Below, piece by piece: positions 1 to 12,300 of a stretch of 64,000 nt of DNA. A program made the translations under genes and the position numbers. Source of the stretch: Punica granatum (lineage: Eukaryota; Streptophyta; Magnoliopsida; Myrtales; Lythraceae); the NCBI RefSeq assembly GCF_007655135.1, contig NC_045134.1, positions 1,736,001 through 1,800,000 on the forward strand, given 5' to 3'. The notes under the pieces are model-generated. The model saw only the letters and a program-made list of their open reading frames with translations. It searched no databases and was not told the DNA's origin. Position 1 is the first letter of the stretch. Every line of letters begins with the position of its first letter.

Positions 1-131
1 ACGTTGACATTCCGTTTAATATTTATACCTTTTTGTGACGGAAATGTGACGAAAAACATAACGCCGTCCATGAATTTTTCGTCATGGAGGTTAACGGAAG
101 GATATAAATGTTAGATGGAATGCCAACGTTT
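1..131. repeat. Imperfect foldback (MITE-like) remnant at window edge
   Basis: Bases 1-29 and the reverse complement of about 102-130 match at roughly four positions in five (acgttgacattcc against acgttggcattcc). The interior also contains short self-complementary pieces around the word cgtcatgg. It resembles a small terminal-inverted-repeat element, but the left end is cut by the window edge and no target duplication can be seen. No coding potential. Confidence 0.4.
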
Positions 132-620
132 GGGGCTAATTGATGACAAAAATATGTCAATGACAAAAACGGTTACAAATGAATAAGTGGAGGGCGATAT
201 TGGTAGTTCACTCTAAATTATTCAAGTAAAAGAGTTTCTTATAACGATTGAAGTAACGAAATTCATCATTGTACGTAGATGTGCATTTATCACAGTCAAC
301 TCAGCCGATGAAGAAATCTGATTTCCTAATATATCTTGGTCTCAACATTATTGCTTTTGCTGGATGAAGATTATCCCAAGTCCCAACAGCATCCCTACTG
401 ATTTAATAGATTTCTTATTCGTCTCTTATTTGTCATTAAAACAAATATTCTTTATTCCCTTATTTTCTCCTTTATTTTTTGAGTGAAAAATTGACCAAAT
501 AAACGAATATTATAATTTTCATGGACCAAAGAGCCCGATTATTATGAATTTATAACTAATCATCAGATGAAATTGGCAACAAAAAGGGCAAAAAAGGAAG
601 AAGGGAAAAAGACTGCCAAT
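132..620. other. Intergenic, upstream of the phosphatase gene
   Basis: AT-rich sequence without a convincing reading frame or RNA gene. It should contain the distal promoter of the MKP1-like gene. I could not identify a clear TATA box or a named cis-element with confidence. Confidence 0.4.
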
Positions 621-628
621 GCCATTGC

Positions 629-668
629 CTCCTCCTCCTCTCTCTCTCTCTCTCTCTCTGTCTCTCTG
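629..668 (+). repeat. CT-rich microsatellite in the phosphatase 5' leader
   Basis: A CCT/CT run of about 40 bases on the + strand, roughly 520 bases before the start codon. Pyrimidine tracts of this kind are common around transcription starts of plant genes, so this probably marks the leader or core promoter of the MKP1-like gene. The apparent reading frames across it on both strands are low-complexity artefacts. Confidence 0.75.
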
Positions 669-1186
669 TGTCTTCTCCACACCTTCTCTGTACTGCCTCT
701 TCCCACTCTGCAGGGTCTCCACTTTGTCTCTCTCTTCCCCTTTCTTGCTAACGAGCTTCGCATCCACCGCTGGAACCCTAACGAGTCTCGATTCCTTCAA
801 TCCCCTCAATGAATTGAACCTCCTTCCGGTAATTTCTCGTCGATTCGCTTTCTAGGGTTTCTCTCTCAGTTAATCCGGCCGTGACTAAGAGCTTGTCGGA
901 AGCGGTGTTGCTCCAGATTTGTCTTCTTGGCTCTTCCCAAGGTCTCGGTATGCACAATCATCACCTTCTAGTAGTCTTCTCAGTTTCGATGTTGATTGTT
1001 CGTGCTGCCCGTGCCTTGCTCTTGATCTGAATCCATGGGGCTCTGATTGCCTGTTGTTTCAATCTGAGCTGCAATCACCCGGTGTGTTCGTTCGATGAGC
1101 TGCACTAGCAGAAGTGAGCAGTAGGGTTTTAGATTTGTTGGTGGTTTTTGCCCGGGTCCTGCAAAGAGAGGATTTTTGGGGTGGGC

Positions 1187-4070
1187 ATGGTGGGCAAGGA
1201 AGATCCTAATGCCCGCAAGACCTTCTGGCGGTCTGCCTCGTGGTCTGCCTCCCGGACCGCCCAGCAAAACCCTAATGGCGTTGAAGAGGTCAATGGCTCT
1301 GATCCAAATGGGAGCAATCCCGAGAGTTTCGGGGCAAATCGTCGCTTCCCGGTTCCTTTAACCCCGCGCTCACAGCAGAACTGGAAGAATCGGTCTTGTT
1401 TGCCGCCTCTTCAGCCGCTCTCTATCGCGAGGCGGAGCCTTGATGACTGGCCAAAAGCGGGGTCTGATGATGTGGGTGAGTGGCCGCAGCCTCCGACCCC
1501 CAGTGGGAACAGTAAAGGTGGAGAGAGGCTGAAGCTCGATATGTCAGCCATCCAACGAGCACCTGATAGGAATGGAGGGTTAGTGAAGCGTGAAAAGATT
1601 GCATTCTTCGATAAGGAGTGCTCCAAGGTGGCCGAACATATCTATCTAGGCGGAGATGCTGTTGCCAGAGATAGGAATATTCTGAAGCAGAATGGGATCA
1701 CTCATGTCTTGAATTGTGTCGGGTTTGTTTGCCCGGAATATTTCAAGGCCGATTTCGTGTACAGGACTCTGTGGTTGCAGGACAGTCCAACGGAGGATAT
1801 TACCAGTATCTTGTATGATGTGTTCGATTATTTCGAGGATGTGAGGGAGCAACATGGGAGGGTTTTCGTACACTGTTGCCAGGGGGTCTCGAGGTCGACT
1901 TCATTGGTGATAGCATATCTCATGTGGAGGGAAGGCCAAAGTTTTGACGATGCGTTTCAGTTTGTGAAGGCTGCGAGGGGGATAGCAGATCCAAACATGG
2001 GTTTTGCTTGTCAGCTATTGCAGTGTCAGAAAAGGGTCCATGCTTTCCCTTTGAGTCCGAGCTCACTGCTTAGGATGTATAGGCTTGCTCCACATTCGCC
2101 TTATGATCCCTTGCATCTGGTTCCAAAGATGTTGACTGATCCTTCCCCATCTGCGTTGGACTCTAGAGGGGCATTCATCGTGCAGGTCCCGTCTTCTATA
2201 TATGTCTGGATCGGTAGGGACTGTGAGGCTATTATGGAAAGAGATGCTCGGGGAGCTGTTTGTCAGATCGTGAGGTATGAGAGAGTACAAGGGCCAGTCT
2301 TAATGATCAAGGAAGGGGGGGAGCCTTCATATTTTTGGGATGCATTTTCTAACCTGTTGCCTCTGATGGATAAGTCCGGGAATGGAGTTGCAATTAAGGA
2401 TCAAAGAGCAGGGAAAGTAGGTGAGAGAAAGGTGGATTCCTATGATGTTGATTTTGAGATATTTCAGAAAGCTGTAAAAGGTGGAGTTGTTCCTCCTTTT
2501 GCAGCATCGGAGAATGAACATGAAACCCACCTCCCTGCCAGGGAGAGCGATTGGAGCATGCTCAGGCGCAAATTTGCCCCCAGTAACATGAAGGAGTTTG
2601 TTTCAGTTCCAAAGCTGATTCTCTCGAGAGTTTATTCGGACTCGATGATGGTAGTGCATTCTCCTTCAAGCAATTCCCCTGCTTCATCGACCGTATCATC
2701 TTCCTCTTCGTCTTCCTCCCCTGCTTATCTCTCTCCTGATTCCATCTCTTCTGATTCGAGCAGCAGCTCAAAATATTTTTCTGAGTCGTCTCAGAATTCT
2801 CCTTCAGCAGCTTCATGCTCTATCCCAGTGTCGTCTACTCTGTCTAACCTCTGTAATCTATCTCTTAACCCATCAAAATCAGTCCCTCAATCCACGTCTA
2901 CGAACTCTGAATTTATTGACATTAATTTTTCTTCACGGACGCAGCCTCAGTCAGCTTCTTCACATATTAGGAAACTTTCACTGTCGCTTGCAGAACGTAG
3001 AGGTAGCATGTCCAGGGCTTTGAAGTTGCCTGTGATGACTGATAATGTAAGGTTCGCTGAACCTCCTCCAAATGATCTTGCCTTGAAGGAAGATGGTATC
3101 AGGCTGAACGGGAATGGTTGTTCCCCAAGTGAGTTTCATTTGTACAGTGAAAACATGACAAATGGGGTTGTAGATGTGATGCGAGAGCGCAAGTTGGAGG
3201 AGTCTGCCGATGCTGGTGTCCTGCCTCCTAGAGAAGCTGCTTGTGCTCGAGATCCATCTGGGATGGCTGGAAGTGTTTGTCAGTGTAAAGAACAAATGCA
3301 ATTAGCTGTATATCGTTGGCCTAGTTTAGAAAAGGTTGCCTCTATTGCTAGCAGTGATCTGAGATCTGAAGCTGCTTTTGCTATCTTGTCTGTGAGAAAG
3401 GGTCTAGACAAGGATTTGGATAGGTTTGTATATTTGTGGATAGGAAGGTTCTTTGCTGTTGACAAAGGCAAAGCTCATATAGGTAGAGGTACGGGGATAG
3501 ATGATCCAGAGAAGATTGACTGGGAGCAAGTTGGTTATGATTTCCTCTCCCGGATTGGTCTTCCAAAAGACACCAACATTAAGGTATGCAATTTTATTTT
3601 TAATAAAAGGTCTTATTCGTTGTTCACTGAATGATTGCCTCCTTGATCGCCATATTTATTGCGGTTTCCTTTTTAAAACAAAACAGTAAAGCTTAATGGC
3701 CTTCAGGAATACTTATTTTTGGTCCTAGTATGTGCCATACCTTTAATAGGCCAGATTTTCCTTTTCCCTGCAAGTTCGACCATAGCATCTGTGAGCAGGC
3801 TTCCACGGCAAAGATGTTATTAATGGCTTTCTCTGCTGGTGTTGATCAAGCCTTACCCTTGACGACATGCCATTCCTTTTTTAAGTGCTACTAATTCTAG
3901 ATAAAGCTTACCGATGCCTTGTAGCTGTTCAAGTGTCTTATGGGTTTGTTATTTTAAATGCAATACAGATCGTTAGAGAAGATGACGAACCTGAGGAATT
4001 TCTTGCACTGTTGCGATCAATCAATGCTAACGGGACCAAAGAGGGATCCGGTATAAAATTAGCTTCATAG
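1187..4070 (+). CDS. MKP1: MAP kinase phosphatase 1-like dual-specificity phosphatase
   Basis: Two coding exons, 1187-3583 and 3969-4070 (donor gtatgc, acceptor acag), give 832 residues; Arabidopsis MKP1 is a little under 800. I start at the ATG at 1187 (MVGKEDP), not at the longer frame from a TTG at 1148, because plant MKP1 proteins begin this way. A dual-specificity phosphatase domain occupies about residues 140-290, with the P-loop HCCQGVSRS at 229-237, so C230 is the expected nucleophile and R236 the phosphate-binding arginine. A gelsolin-like repeat follows (about 300-420, including YVWIGRD), then a long serine-rich region and a conserved C-terminal block containing YLWIGRFF. The family dephosphorylates MAP kinases in stress and immune signalling; that role is inferred from homology. 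No stops or frame breaks were seen. The splice leaves an uninterrupted frame ending in KLAS. Confidence 0.93.
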
Positions 4071-5351
4071 AGCCGAACCAGTGTATCACAGCCACCGGTT
4101 TAATTCAAGTATCAGGAATGGGGATCTAGCTCATTGTATGAGTAGCTGTCAAGGTAACTGCTTCATTATTGCAATTGTCTGCATTAATTCGAAATGTAAC
4201 GATCCTCAGGTATGTAAAAATAAAAGACACTGGTTCGGCCATTCCTGATACAGTGAAAATAGAGACCATTTCTTTTCCACCATTACGACATGTATGCAAA
4301 AGTAAAGACAGTCGCAAGGCTTTCCGTAGTTTCTCTGAACCATGCTGTTGTTCTTGGTGGTCCCTTTACGCTGATGGCTGTCTTCGTGCTTTTTAGTTTA
4401 GACATCATCAGTAGCCTGCCCGCTGGTCGGGTGTCTCCCTCTTTCCTCTGCGTGAGATTACGTGGTCCTAATGCAGTTTCCTTTTATGCAGCAAGCTATT
4501 GGCAAGGGGGCGGTCGGAGGTCTTCCTTCATAGTGGTGTTTCTTTGCAGCTGTACATCGATGCAGTGCAGTGCCCTGTGACTGTTGAAAGATTGATTTGT
4601 CCCTCAAACTGTATATCCAATTGATTTTAGATAGCAGATGTAGAAATTGTTGCCTTGAGATGGAAGTACTTCATGAAAATCTCCCTCACTATGTGGATTA
4701 ATTGTCCTTCCAGCAGTATGCAAAAACAACTCATTCAAAGTGAAACTTTAAATCTAATCCCAGCATTTGGTGGAGACAATGATTAGATGGGATATGCAAT
4801 TAACCATGGGGTTGGGGAGGATTGGGATAAACTTTAAATGTTATTATTCTCTTCCTAATTATGGGATGAGTATCTTTTAGAATTGTATTCGCAATTATTA
4901 TAGCCTAAAAATATCAATAAACGGCAAGTATAATTTTAATTCCTATCCTAATAATGTGTCAAAAGTCTTTGCCAAACACAAAGACAAGGGTAACGGAGAT
5001 CCACATGTTGCATCCTACATAAGGCCGTTTTCAAAACTTGTTCTATTTTGACGATTAGGTGCAATGCAAGAGCTCTGCTAAGTATTTCTATTTATCCTCT
5101 TAACTACTCACGGTAGCGTGGGTTGTCCAATTATTATATCTTTGGAAGCTGTGATTCCGCATGCTCCAATTTCAACTCGAAGTTTGCCTGTGTGACCCGT
5201 AATTATGGTTCCTAGAAACCATATAACCCAATCAATCAAGTGCTATGAGGGACTTTATGCACATTACCATTCTCCTGTCTCATTATTTAATACAGTTCAA
5301 AAGAGTTACGCACGTAAACTTGCATTACGTTTTCTTGGACTCAAAGAGGCA
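4071..5351. other. 3' flank of MKP1-like gene and intergenic space
   Basis: The first few hundred bases are probably the 3' UTR, and cctcag followed by gtatgt at 4205-4215 looks like a possible 3'-UTR donor site. Two words from 4072-4083 and 4109-4121 recur in reverse complement at 4228-4239 and 4238-4250, but in an order that does not make a simple hairpin. The remainder to about 5290 is AT-rich with no supported gene. The last ~60 bases resemble the leader of the DUF674 copy at 7503. Confidence 0.4.
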
Positions 5352-6408
5352 ATGGCCGTGGCCGGGGCAGCAAACAAGGTGTTGGTGAAGATGCTCATTG
5401 GCAGGAAGAACAACGTCCTGCTGTCCGCGGAGGCTGGCAAGGACTTTGTTGACTTCCTCTTCCACATCCTCGCTTTTCTCGTCGGGATGGTGACAAGGCT
5501 GATCATGAAGACCGGGATGGTCGGTTCCTTGGGGAACTAATACGATAGCATTGCAAGCCTAGATGACACCTACTGCATCCAACCTTCATCAGGTAACCAT
5601 AACATCGCGAAGGACAGTCTCTTGAAGTCCAAGACACCCCCTATTGGGAGAGTACAGCTTCGTCGTCTCACATTCCACTCTTGTTGCCTCCCGAGTTCAC
5701 ATCTTCTGATGACTCCCAGACGAAGAAATATTATAGGTAACTTATTATGCACTGTATTTTACATAAACTATATGTAGATATCTATCTACAATGGGAGGAT
5801 ACAATTGGACTTAAATGTGTAAATATTGCTAAAGATGTTGAATGGACCGCATATAAGGATTTAAAAATAAACTGAACAGTGATCAATGGATGTACTTTGT
5901 GATCACGCGCGTGCCGCCAGCGATATCATTGATAAAAAGTTGCCTATTTTCTTTCAGTTGTCCAGGAGTAAATTACAGAGATTGTCGTGGTTTTGTGTCG
6001 CTTCGCCCCTCTGTTCATTGCCCTTAGTGCCACTGTAGAATGAACCAAAATGTGACTATAGTAAAGTGGTCGCAGGATCAATCCTCTGCTACTGCGGCGG
6101 GCTCTGGCAGCGGAGGTGGCGGTGTCGAGTATGTGAAAGGGGTGGTCATGTACATGGTGTTGGAAGATCTTATAGTGAAGCCCATGTCCACTATGGGCAG
6201 CATCACTCTGCTCAACAAGTTAAACACTACGGACATCAACCTCCTTCAAGTGTCCATTTTTGATTTTCTATCTAGTGCGAAGATTGCCATGTTCGTTCAT
6301 GTTCAATGATGGGTACCAGGGAGTGGCTCTGTTGAAGGCTTCTATGTAATCAAAAGACTGTTCTAACCGATGTCTTCCTTGGTGAGAAGAACAAGAGAGC
6401 TCATCAGT
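5352..6408 (+). pseudogene. DUF674 copy A, broken by at least three stops
   Basis: First exon from ATG 5352 encodes the DUF674 N-terminus (AEAGKDFVDFLFHILAF). TAA at 5538-5540 interrupts the frame directly after GSLGN, yet homology continues to a donor after KKYYR (about 5733). A second exon starts near 5958 after ctttcag and carries the Cys motif, broken by TAG at 6025-6027 inside CP-stop-C, then YVKGVVMYMVLEDLIVKPMS. Its end is eroded and the donor is not recognisable. The last exon begins at 6320 (GVALLKAS) with TAA at 6347 and a one-base insertion soon after. It is the nearest relative of the copy at 7503, sharing exon structure and leader. DUF674 is a plant-specific family of unknown function. 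I call this a pseudogene with confidence. Confidence 0.85.
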
Positions 6409-7502
6409 GACCGTAGTTGGTCGTTACTTGTCTTTTTCGTGTCTCCAGATGCAAGAATATACGAAAATTGTTTCATGGGATGATTCAGGGCAACATCTCG
6501 GACCTGCCGGCTCTGTAGTTAAGCCAACATCTTGGCTATTGCTTATTCAGGTTTTGTACCTTGTGCAGAGAGTGAATTATGTTGAATATATTCTCCCGGG
6601 GCAGCTGTAAAACATCCGGATTTCCCGATACTAGCATTGTATCTTTTAAGATTCGCTGCTTGAGAGGACGAGGCGGCTTTCTTATGATGTAAGCTATCTT
6701 GTTCTGTTATTTCTCTTATGGGACTTGAAACAAGGAGGTTGATTTTGGGTAAGTTACGGCTTTTCTTGTTCTCGAGCAGTTACTCTTACATTATGGTGTT
6801 GATCTTATATAATATCTTTGTCGATGTATGTATACGAAATTTTTGATGATGTCGATTAATTCAACTCCGGGAGATGTGTCCTGCCAAGTTAATAATGGCT
6901 TATGGCCACTCATCCATCTTACCCAATCCTTGTTTCTCATTAATGGCAAATCAGCCTTCCTGGCATTTAAAGTCCAACCGAGACGGGTGAGTCTATCTTT
7001 ACTAAATGGAAAAATGCTTAATCCTCCTAATGGGTCATCGACTCAATCGTAATTAGCAAAATTGGAACACCCCACTGGCCCACTCAGCTTTCAAGTTTTG
7101 GCCGCATTGATGTCTCTAATCTACTCGTCACCAAAACAAAATGTTATGGCGTTGGCAGCAGCAGCAGTGCTTGCAAGGAACAGCACAGTCCAAGAATTAT
7201 GTCCCTGAGGATCAGAGGAACTCCGGATGAATACTGTTGGATAGGAATTAATTCGAAGAAGTTATCAGTCTTCAGAAGCAGTACAGTCTCTCTACTCCGT
7301 TTCAAGCAAAATCAATTACATTGGTGAGAATACCGAAGAGTTTCTTTGGAAGAAGTATGGTTCCAGGCACAGCTCATTCCAATAAGTCATAGATTAATGA
7401 CATCGGAAAATTAAACAAAGCATTCTCATGACTATAAATATGGTAACATTTTCCTGATCTTTACAATTCAAACGAGTTACATTACATTTTCTTGGATATA
7501 AA
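6409..7502. other. Spacer between DUF674 copies A and B
   Basis: AT-rich spacer with only short chance reading frames. The final ~60 bases (from about 7440) match the leader upstream of copy A, so this end is probably the copy B promoter/leader. Nothing else is recognised. Confidence 0.35.
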
Positions 7503-8627
7503 ATGGCGGAGGCGGCAAAGAAGGTTTCGATTAAGCTACTCATTGATAGGAAGAATGATGTTGTGCTCTTCGCTGAGGCCGGAAAGGACTTTGTAGACTT
7601 CCTCTTCCACATCCTTGCTCTGCCAATTGGGACGGTGATACGGCTACTCAAGAAGACCGGGATGGTTGGCTCCTTGGGAAATTGATATGACAGCATTGAG
7701 AACTTGGACGGCACCTACTGGGGGCAGCCTTCATCAGGTAACTGTAATATTGTTAAGGACAGTCTCGTGAAGCCAAAGACCCCAGTCTACTGGGGGAATA
7801 CGGCGTCGTCTGGGGTTCCGCTCTTGTTGTCTCCTGAGTTAACCTCCTCCAATGATTCCCAGAAGACCTATTATAGGTAATACATATTTCAAGATAGGCA
7901 ATTAATAATATACATAGAATAATCAAATATCATGTGAATATATATACACAAAAATACACATCTATATCCACAATTTTAGTTGAGATGTTGAAAATTTCAT
8001 ATATCACAGATAAGGTCTTAATGAAACAAATAGTGACGAATGTAATTAGCCAGAGGAACTATCTGTTGTAGCCAGTGACGCTCAACTTATCCTATGTACT
8101 GTTGATGTTGATAGAAGGTTGCATATGTTCTTTTAGATGCGAGAGGAGAAGTTTCGGAGGTTGTCATGATTATGTGTCGCTTAGCCCTTCTGCTACTTGT
8201 CCTCACTGAGGCGGCAGAATGGCCCGAGGCGGTGTTAGTGGAGGATATGTGAAAGGGGTAGTCACATACATGGTGATGGATGATCTTCCGGTGAAGTCCA
8301 TGTCTACTATTAGTAGCATCACTCTCCTCAACAAGTTCAAAGTCACCAACCTCAACCTCCTCGAGGAGAAGGTCATCGATTTTGGCATGGACGAGGTATA
8401 TAAATCTGCTTTATTTCCATTGGATGGAATGTCTCTTCTGCCAGATATATAGATTCTAATGCATTTATCAATATGAATTTATTATCTGCTCCTAAGATTG
8501 CAATACGTACTCTGTACTCATATTCAACTGTGTTTGCTAGGGGGTGGCTCTTTTGAAGGCTTCCCTGCAATCAAAGACTGTCCTAACTGATGTCTTCCTC
8601 AGCGGGCAGAAGAAGAGAGCTCAGTGA
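7503..8627 (+). pseudogene. DUF674 copy B, two in-frame stops, otherwise well preserved
   Basis: Three exons can be drawn: 7503-7876 (donor gtaata), 8137-8395 (acceptor ttttag, donor gtatat) and 8541-8627 (acceptor gctag, ending TGA). All phases agree, and the splice sites and flanking amino acids match other copies. The product would contain the N-terminal LKLLID/FAEAGKDFVDF block, the Cys motif, YVKGVVTYMVMDDLPVKSMS and the C-terminal GVALLKASLQSKTVLTDVFL. Two nonsense codons spoil it: TGA at 7683-7685 after GSLGN, and TGA at 8207-8209 exactly where the fourth cysteine (TGC/TGT) of the motif should be. No frameshift was seen, so loss of function looks relatively recent, or the gene is copied from a neighbour with the same lesion. 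Confidence 0.82.
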
Positions 8628-9387
8628 TCGATTAGTTGGTCTGTACTAGCTTTTTTTGTGTCTCCGGATGCAAGAGCATAGGAAAAATGCCTGGGTGGGA
8701 TAAATTTATGTCTCTGTCTATCTGTTTAAGATGTCTGTGTTTAGTCCATCTAAGAACTGTTGGTTTTGCTGCTAAGCCAAGACTGCATTAATATTTTCTC
8801 CAAATATGTTTGCCACATCGGATTCTTTTTGCTTTACTCGTATCCTTTGAGCTTATCTTCAGATTTAGCAACACCGTTAAGTATCTTGTCACCGGGATTG
8901 GTTCCCAATTTGCTGATGAATTCGGCAACCACAATCAAAAGAAAAGCTGAAGATATAAGTTGATGAAATCTCCCAGGTACCGGTAGATGAGCTGCACTGT
9001 CTGGTTGCAATTCTCGAAACGTCTGATATGAGTTACAAATACGTATTAGAGGCCAGAGATTGGAATGTGTGTTGCAGCCTTTGAGATTCTGAATGATCTG
9101 TCTGCATGCCCTTGGAAATTAATTGTTATACATGCAAATAATTAATTCGCTCTTGTTATTACATGCAAAGTGTGTGATTTTAAATTCTTAAATTAACCTC
9201 CCACGCCCTCCTAGAAAGTTCGAAATCCGAAGAGTCTCAGTTTAGATTTAACGTACAATTTACCCGGCCAGTGCACTAATGTTTAGTTTAGGATTACTCA
9301 GATGATAGGACTATGTATATGTTGACTTTGGACTTGCGCCACTCAGCACTGTCACCACAAGAATCAAGGTTGCTCCTGGTCTAAAAT
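8628..9387. other. Spacer between DUF674 copies B and C
   Basis: 3' flank of copy B followed by unrecognised AT-rich sequence. No supported reading frame, RNA gene or repeat. Confidence 0.3.
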
Positions 9388-10330
9388 TGTGAGTCTGAAG
9401 CTGAAGCTTGTACCGACAAGGGAGCGAACGGGTACTGTTTTCTTATGCCCGAAAGGATGTTGTTGACTTCATCATCCACAGTCTATCCCTTCTACTTGGT
9501 AAAGTGACGAGAAACTACTCATGAAATTTGAAAATAAGAAAGTGAAACTGCCAAGGGCCTCCTTTATGAGGGCATCAGAACCTAGATGACGATAAGCAAA
9601 TGGATCTGATTAATAAGGAATGTCTCTTGACACCTGACGCCCCCTTCCGGGGCAGGAATGCTCTTGGGTTGTTGCGTGGGGGCTGAGGTTCTCCCGGTGT
9701 GAGGGCTTTTCAGCAATGTTATTATTGTAGCACGAGGTGGAATCCTTACTCGGGGCTTCAGCTGATTTGGTTGCAGTAAAGGGGGGTAATGAAGGCGGCT
9801 ATGGCAAATGTCTTGCAGGGTTCATGGTGATGGACGGTCTTGTTGTCAAGCCCATTTCCACTCCATCTGCTTCTCTTATGGGACCCAATGATCATATAAG
9901 TGATTTTGAGAACAAGGAGGACGATTTCGGCACAGATTAAGCAAGTAGCAAGTTTATAACAAGGGCATATATATGTGGTTTTCTCCATACTATGTATCAA
10001 TTGTACAATAATATGTTTGGCACTAACGAAAAGTTTCGAGAATTCATAATATGGTATCGTTCATTGTCATTCCACATGTTTAGCTATAGAAGACTCAACT
10101 GAATTGAATTTGCTTTCTTTATTTCGAGAAAAAAAAAACTCCTATTTTTTCTTCGTAATTATTATGAAGTAATTCTGCTTTGATTTTTCCTATCTGCCAT
10201 CTAGTTAATATGCAAGCGCTCAAACTGTTGGAGGCTTTCCTTTGAATACAAGACAGCACTAAGTCATGTCTTCCTAGGTGTGCCGGCCACAAAGCATCAA
10301 ATAAAAACAGAGCACTGAGATCATCGAGGA
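9388..10330 (+). pseudogene. DUF674 copy C, strongly degraded
   Basis: Homology appears in separate pieces. Around 9390-9520 the words for SLKLKLV and DVVDFIIHSLSLLLG are readable only across frames. Around 9790-9940 a 67-codon frame retains GYGKCLAGFMVMDGLVVKPIS, the second-half DUF674 block. Around 10215-10290 the last-exon signature (KLLEA, then a relic of SLQSKTxLSHVFLG) is present with frameshifts. Order and spacing match copies A and B, so this is an old decayed member of the same array rather than a random match. Confidence 0.65.
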
Positions 10331-10819
10331 ATTGCAGTATAACATCGTGCAGGTTGACAAATATAATATGTTGGATGTATTTTCTTGTGTATCTTTCCTG
10401 CTGTAGGCGAGACAATGTGTTGAGCAGTTTGATTTCTTGATTCGTAGTCCACATTTTAAGTCTGTAAAAGTCTTTGTCTGAGGAAGGAGGCGATATAACT
10501 TTTTCTAAACTGTTATTTCATAATATTTAATTCACCATATATGTAGTTGAAATCTACATTGATGATTATGATTACGTACAAGAACTATTGCAATTCTTGG
10601 TGGACCTCGGGTTCCAAGGTATAGTTTTCTGCTAACCTTACTCGATCTTTGTTCCATGTCGACCTACTCAGAGATGAGCCAATAGTTTTCTGAAATAAAG
10701 GCTGCCACTTCGATTGCGAAAGGATACTATATAGGCAGAAGAAAACTTTAATCATCCTAGCTAGTCATCCAGTAACGGCTTAGAAAAATATGTTTTTGGT
10801 TTTAAGCCGTGATCTGTGT

Positions 10820-11010
10820 AGGCTGTAGCGTCTCTGAAGCTGAAGCTGCTCATTGATGGCAGAACCACCAACACTATGCTTTTTGCTTAAGGGCGCAGTG
10901 ATTTTATTATGGCCTTCATCCTTTCCCATACTCGCGCTCCCAGTCGGAACTGTCACCTGCATCCTAAACTTGGCAGCAAAGGCTATCCCTCGATGTCTGT
11001 CTTGCAGGGT
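10820..11010 (+). pseudogene. DUF674 copy D, first-exon relic
   Basis: Reads VASLKLKLLIDG, then NTMLFA with a stop, and in another frame LPVGTVTCILNLAAKA. These are the N-terminal DUF674 blocks in the correct order but split by a stop and frameshifts. No second exon follows on this strand in the expected place; an inverted second-exon fragment lies at 11690-11995. Confidence 0.6.
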
Positions 11011-11689
11011 GGATGATAGTTCTTGTATCAGTTCCCTTCCATCGTTGTGGATAGCTATGGAAATATAGCTTACCATCTTTATCTTGTGTTTGTCGTGCAT
11101 CGTACAAACTTCTGTCGATATCAGGAACTCTTTCTTTCTGCTGCTTGTTAGTGAAAGTCCCTTGGATTACCTAGCTATTATATTCTGATAATTACTGCTT
11201 AACATATTTGCTATGCTAATTGTGGCATTGTGACTCATCAATCCAAGAACTATATATCAGAGAAAACCAAGATAACAGCAAAGGAGAGAGTAAATTTATA
11301 TGTTCTCTCATACTGCATATATCCACGTGATTTCCCAAGGAAAGAACATAGAAGCAAAGAGAGAACTGAGAGTGCCGTGTCGATGCAACTCGTGCTGATC
11401 AGAACGAAGACGATCATCTGGCGCTCTTTTCTTCCTACTAAGCAATATATAGTATAGTTGGAACTGTCTTGGATCGGGGGAGACTTCAATTAAGAGTTTC
11501 CAACCTAAATGAACAAGAGAAATCGCATCCATTAGTACTATTAAAAAAATCACATCCATTAATCAGCAGTCCTTTTTTTTTTTTGGATAAAATCAGCAGT
11601 CTGTTTGTTGAGCCTACATATATTGAAGCAATGAATATAGGAAGGGCCGGCAGTGTTTCTTAAAAACGAAAGCCGAATCAGAGTCTCGG

Positions 11690-11995
11690 TTTCAACTTAC
11701 CTCCTCCTTGCCAACACCAACAACCTTCTCCCGGAGAATTCCAATATCTTGGAATCGAATCATATTTGCTGAGAACTGCGGCCATGGAACTAACAGTGTT
11801 GAGGGGCATCTGTTACCATATATATCACCGTTCCTTTCACATAGCAGTCCTGCCACCAGGTCTTCCAACCAATATCATCAGGAGTTCATATCCAAGTTGC
11901 TGTGACAACATTGAATATCCATCGGGTCATATAATTGCTTGTGGACGAGAAGCTTCAGACCAAATGCCACTTGCCGCCATGGTGTGGTCATAGTG
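11690..11995 (-). pseudogene. Inverted, internally deleted DUF674 fragment
   Basis: On the - strand a start-like MAASGI at about 11980 is followed, in a shifted frame, by GLKLLVHKQ, an N-terminal DUF674 block. After a large internal deletion come YVKGTVIYMVTD, VSSMAAVLSKYD and a VVGVGKEE block next to a donor (gtaagt). The end closely resembles the - strand copy at 18383-19015 (VVSIGKEE before gtaatt), so the two belong to one subgroup. Frameshifts and stops rule out a product. Confidence 0.6.
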
Positions 11996-12240
11996 ATCAT
12001 TCGTAATTCACATACAATAAAAGTTTCGGGAATTTTGGCTCCTGATGGAAATCACTCATTTTGGCTCTCATTACTGTACACCGAGATAATGTTATTGGGC
12101 GGCTTCAATCACATATGCTCTTAATGTGTCAAAGAAATAAGATGTAGTCTTCGAACTTGAAAGAACAAATTCTATATTTTTCCCAGTAAATATTCTGAAT
12201 TAATTTTCTTCATTTTATCTCCTTTATACCTTACATTGCA

Positions 12241-12300
12241 GACTCTGAAACTGTTGAAGGCAAAAACTGGTGCAATACATCAGTCCAACCCTTTGCAGTA
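12241..12300 (+). pseudogene. DUF674 last-exon relic
   Basis: After an acceptor-like ttgcag the frame reads TLKLLKA, the start of the conserved DUF674 last exon (compare AVKLLKASLQSK elsewhere), then diverges. It is probably the 3' remnant of copy D. The stretch between here and 12720 holds nothing I recognise. Confidence 0.45.

Noticed and set aside
519..855. Several frames across 519-855
   Set aside because: Driven by the CT microsatellite; repetitive Ser/Leu or Arg/Glu strings.
1148..1186. Upstream extension of the MKP1 frame starting at TTG
   Set aside because: It needs a non-ATG start; the ATG at 1187 gives the usual plant MKP1 N-terminus.
8207..8209. TGA at a motif cysteine read as selenocysteine
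   Set aside because: Land plants lack selenocysteine insertion, and the same gene has another nonsense codon.
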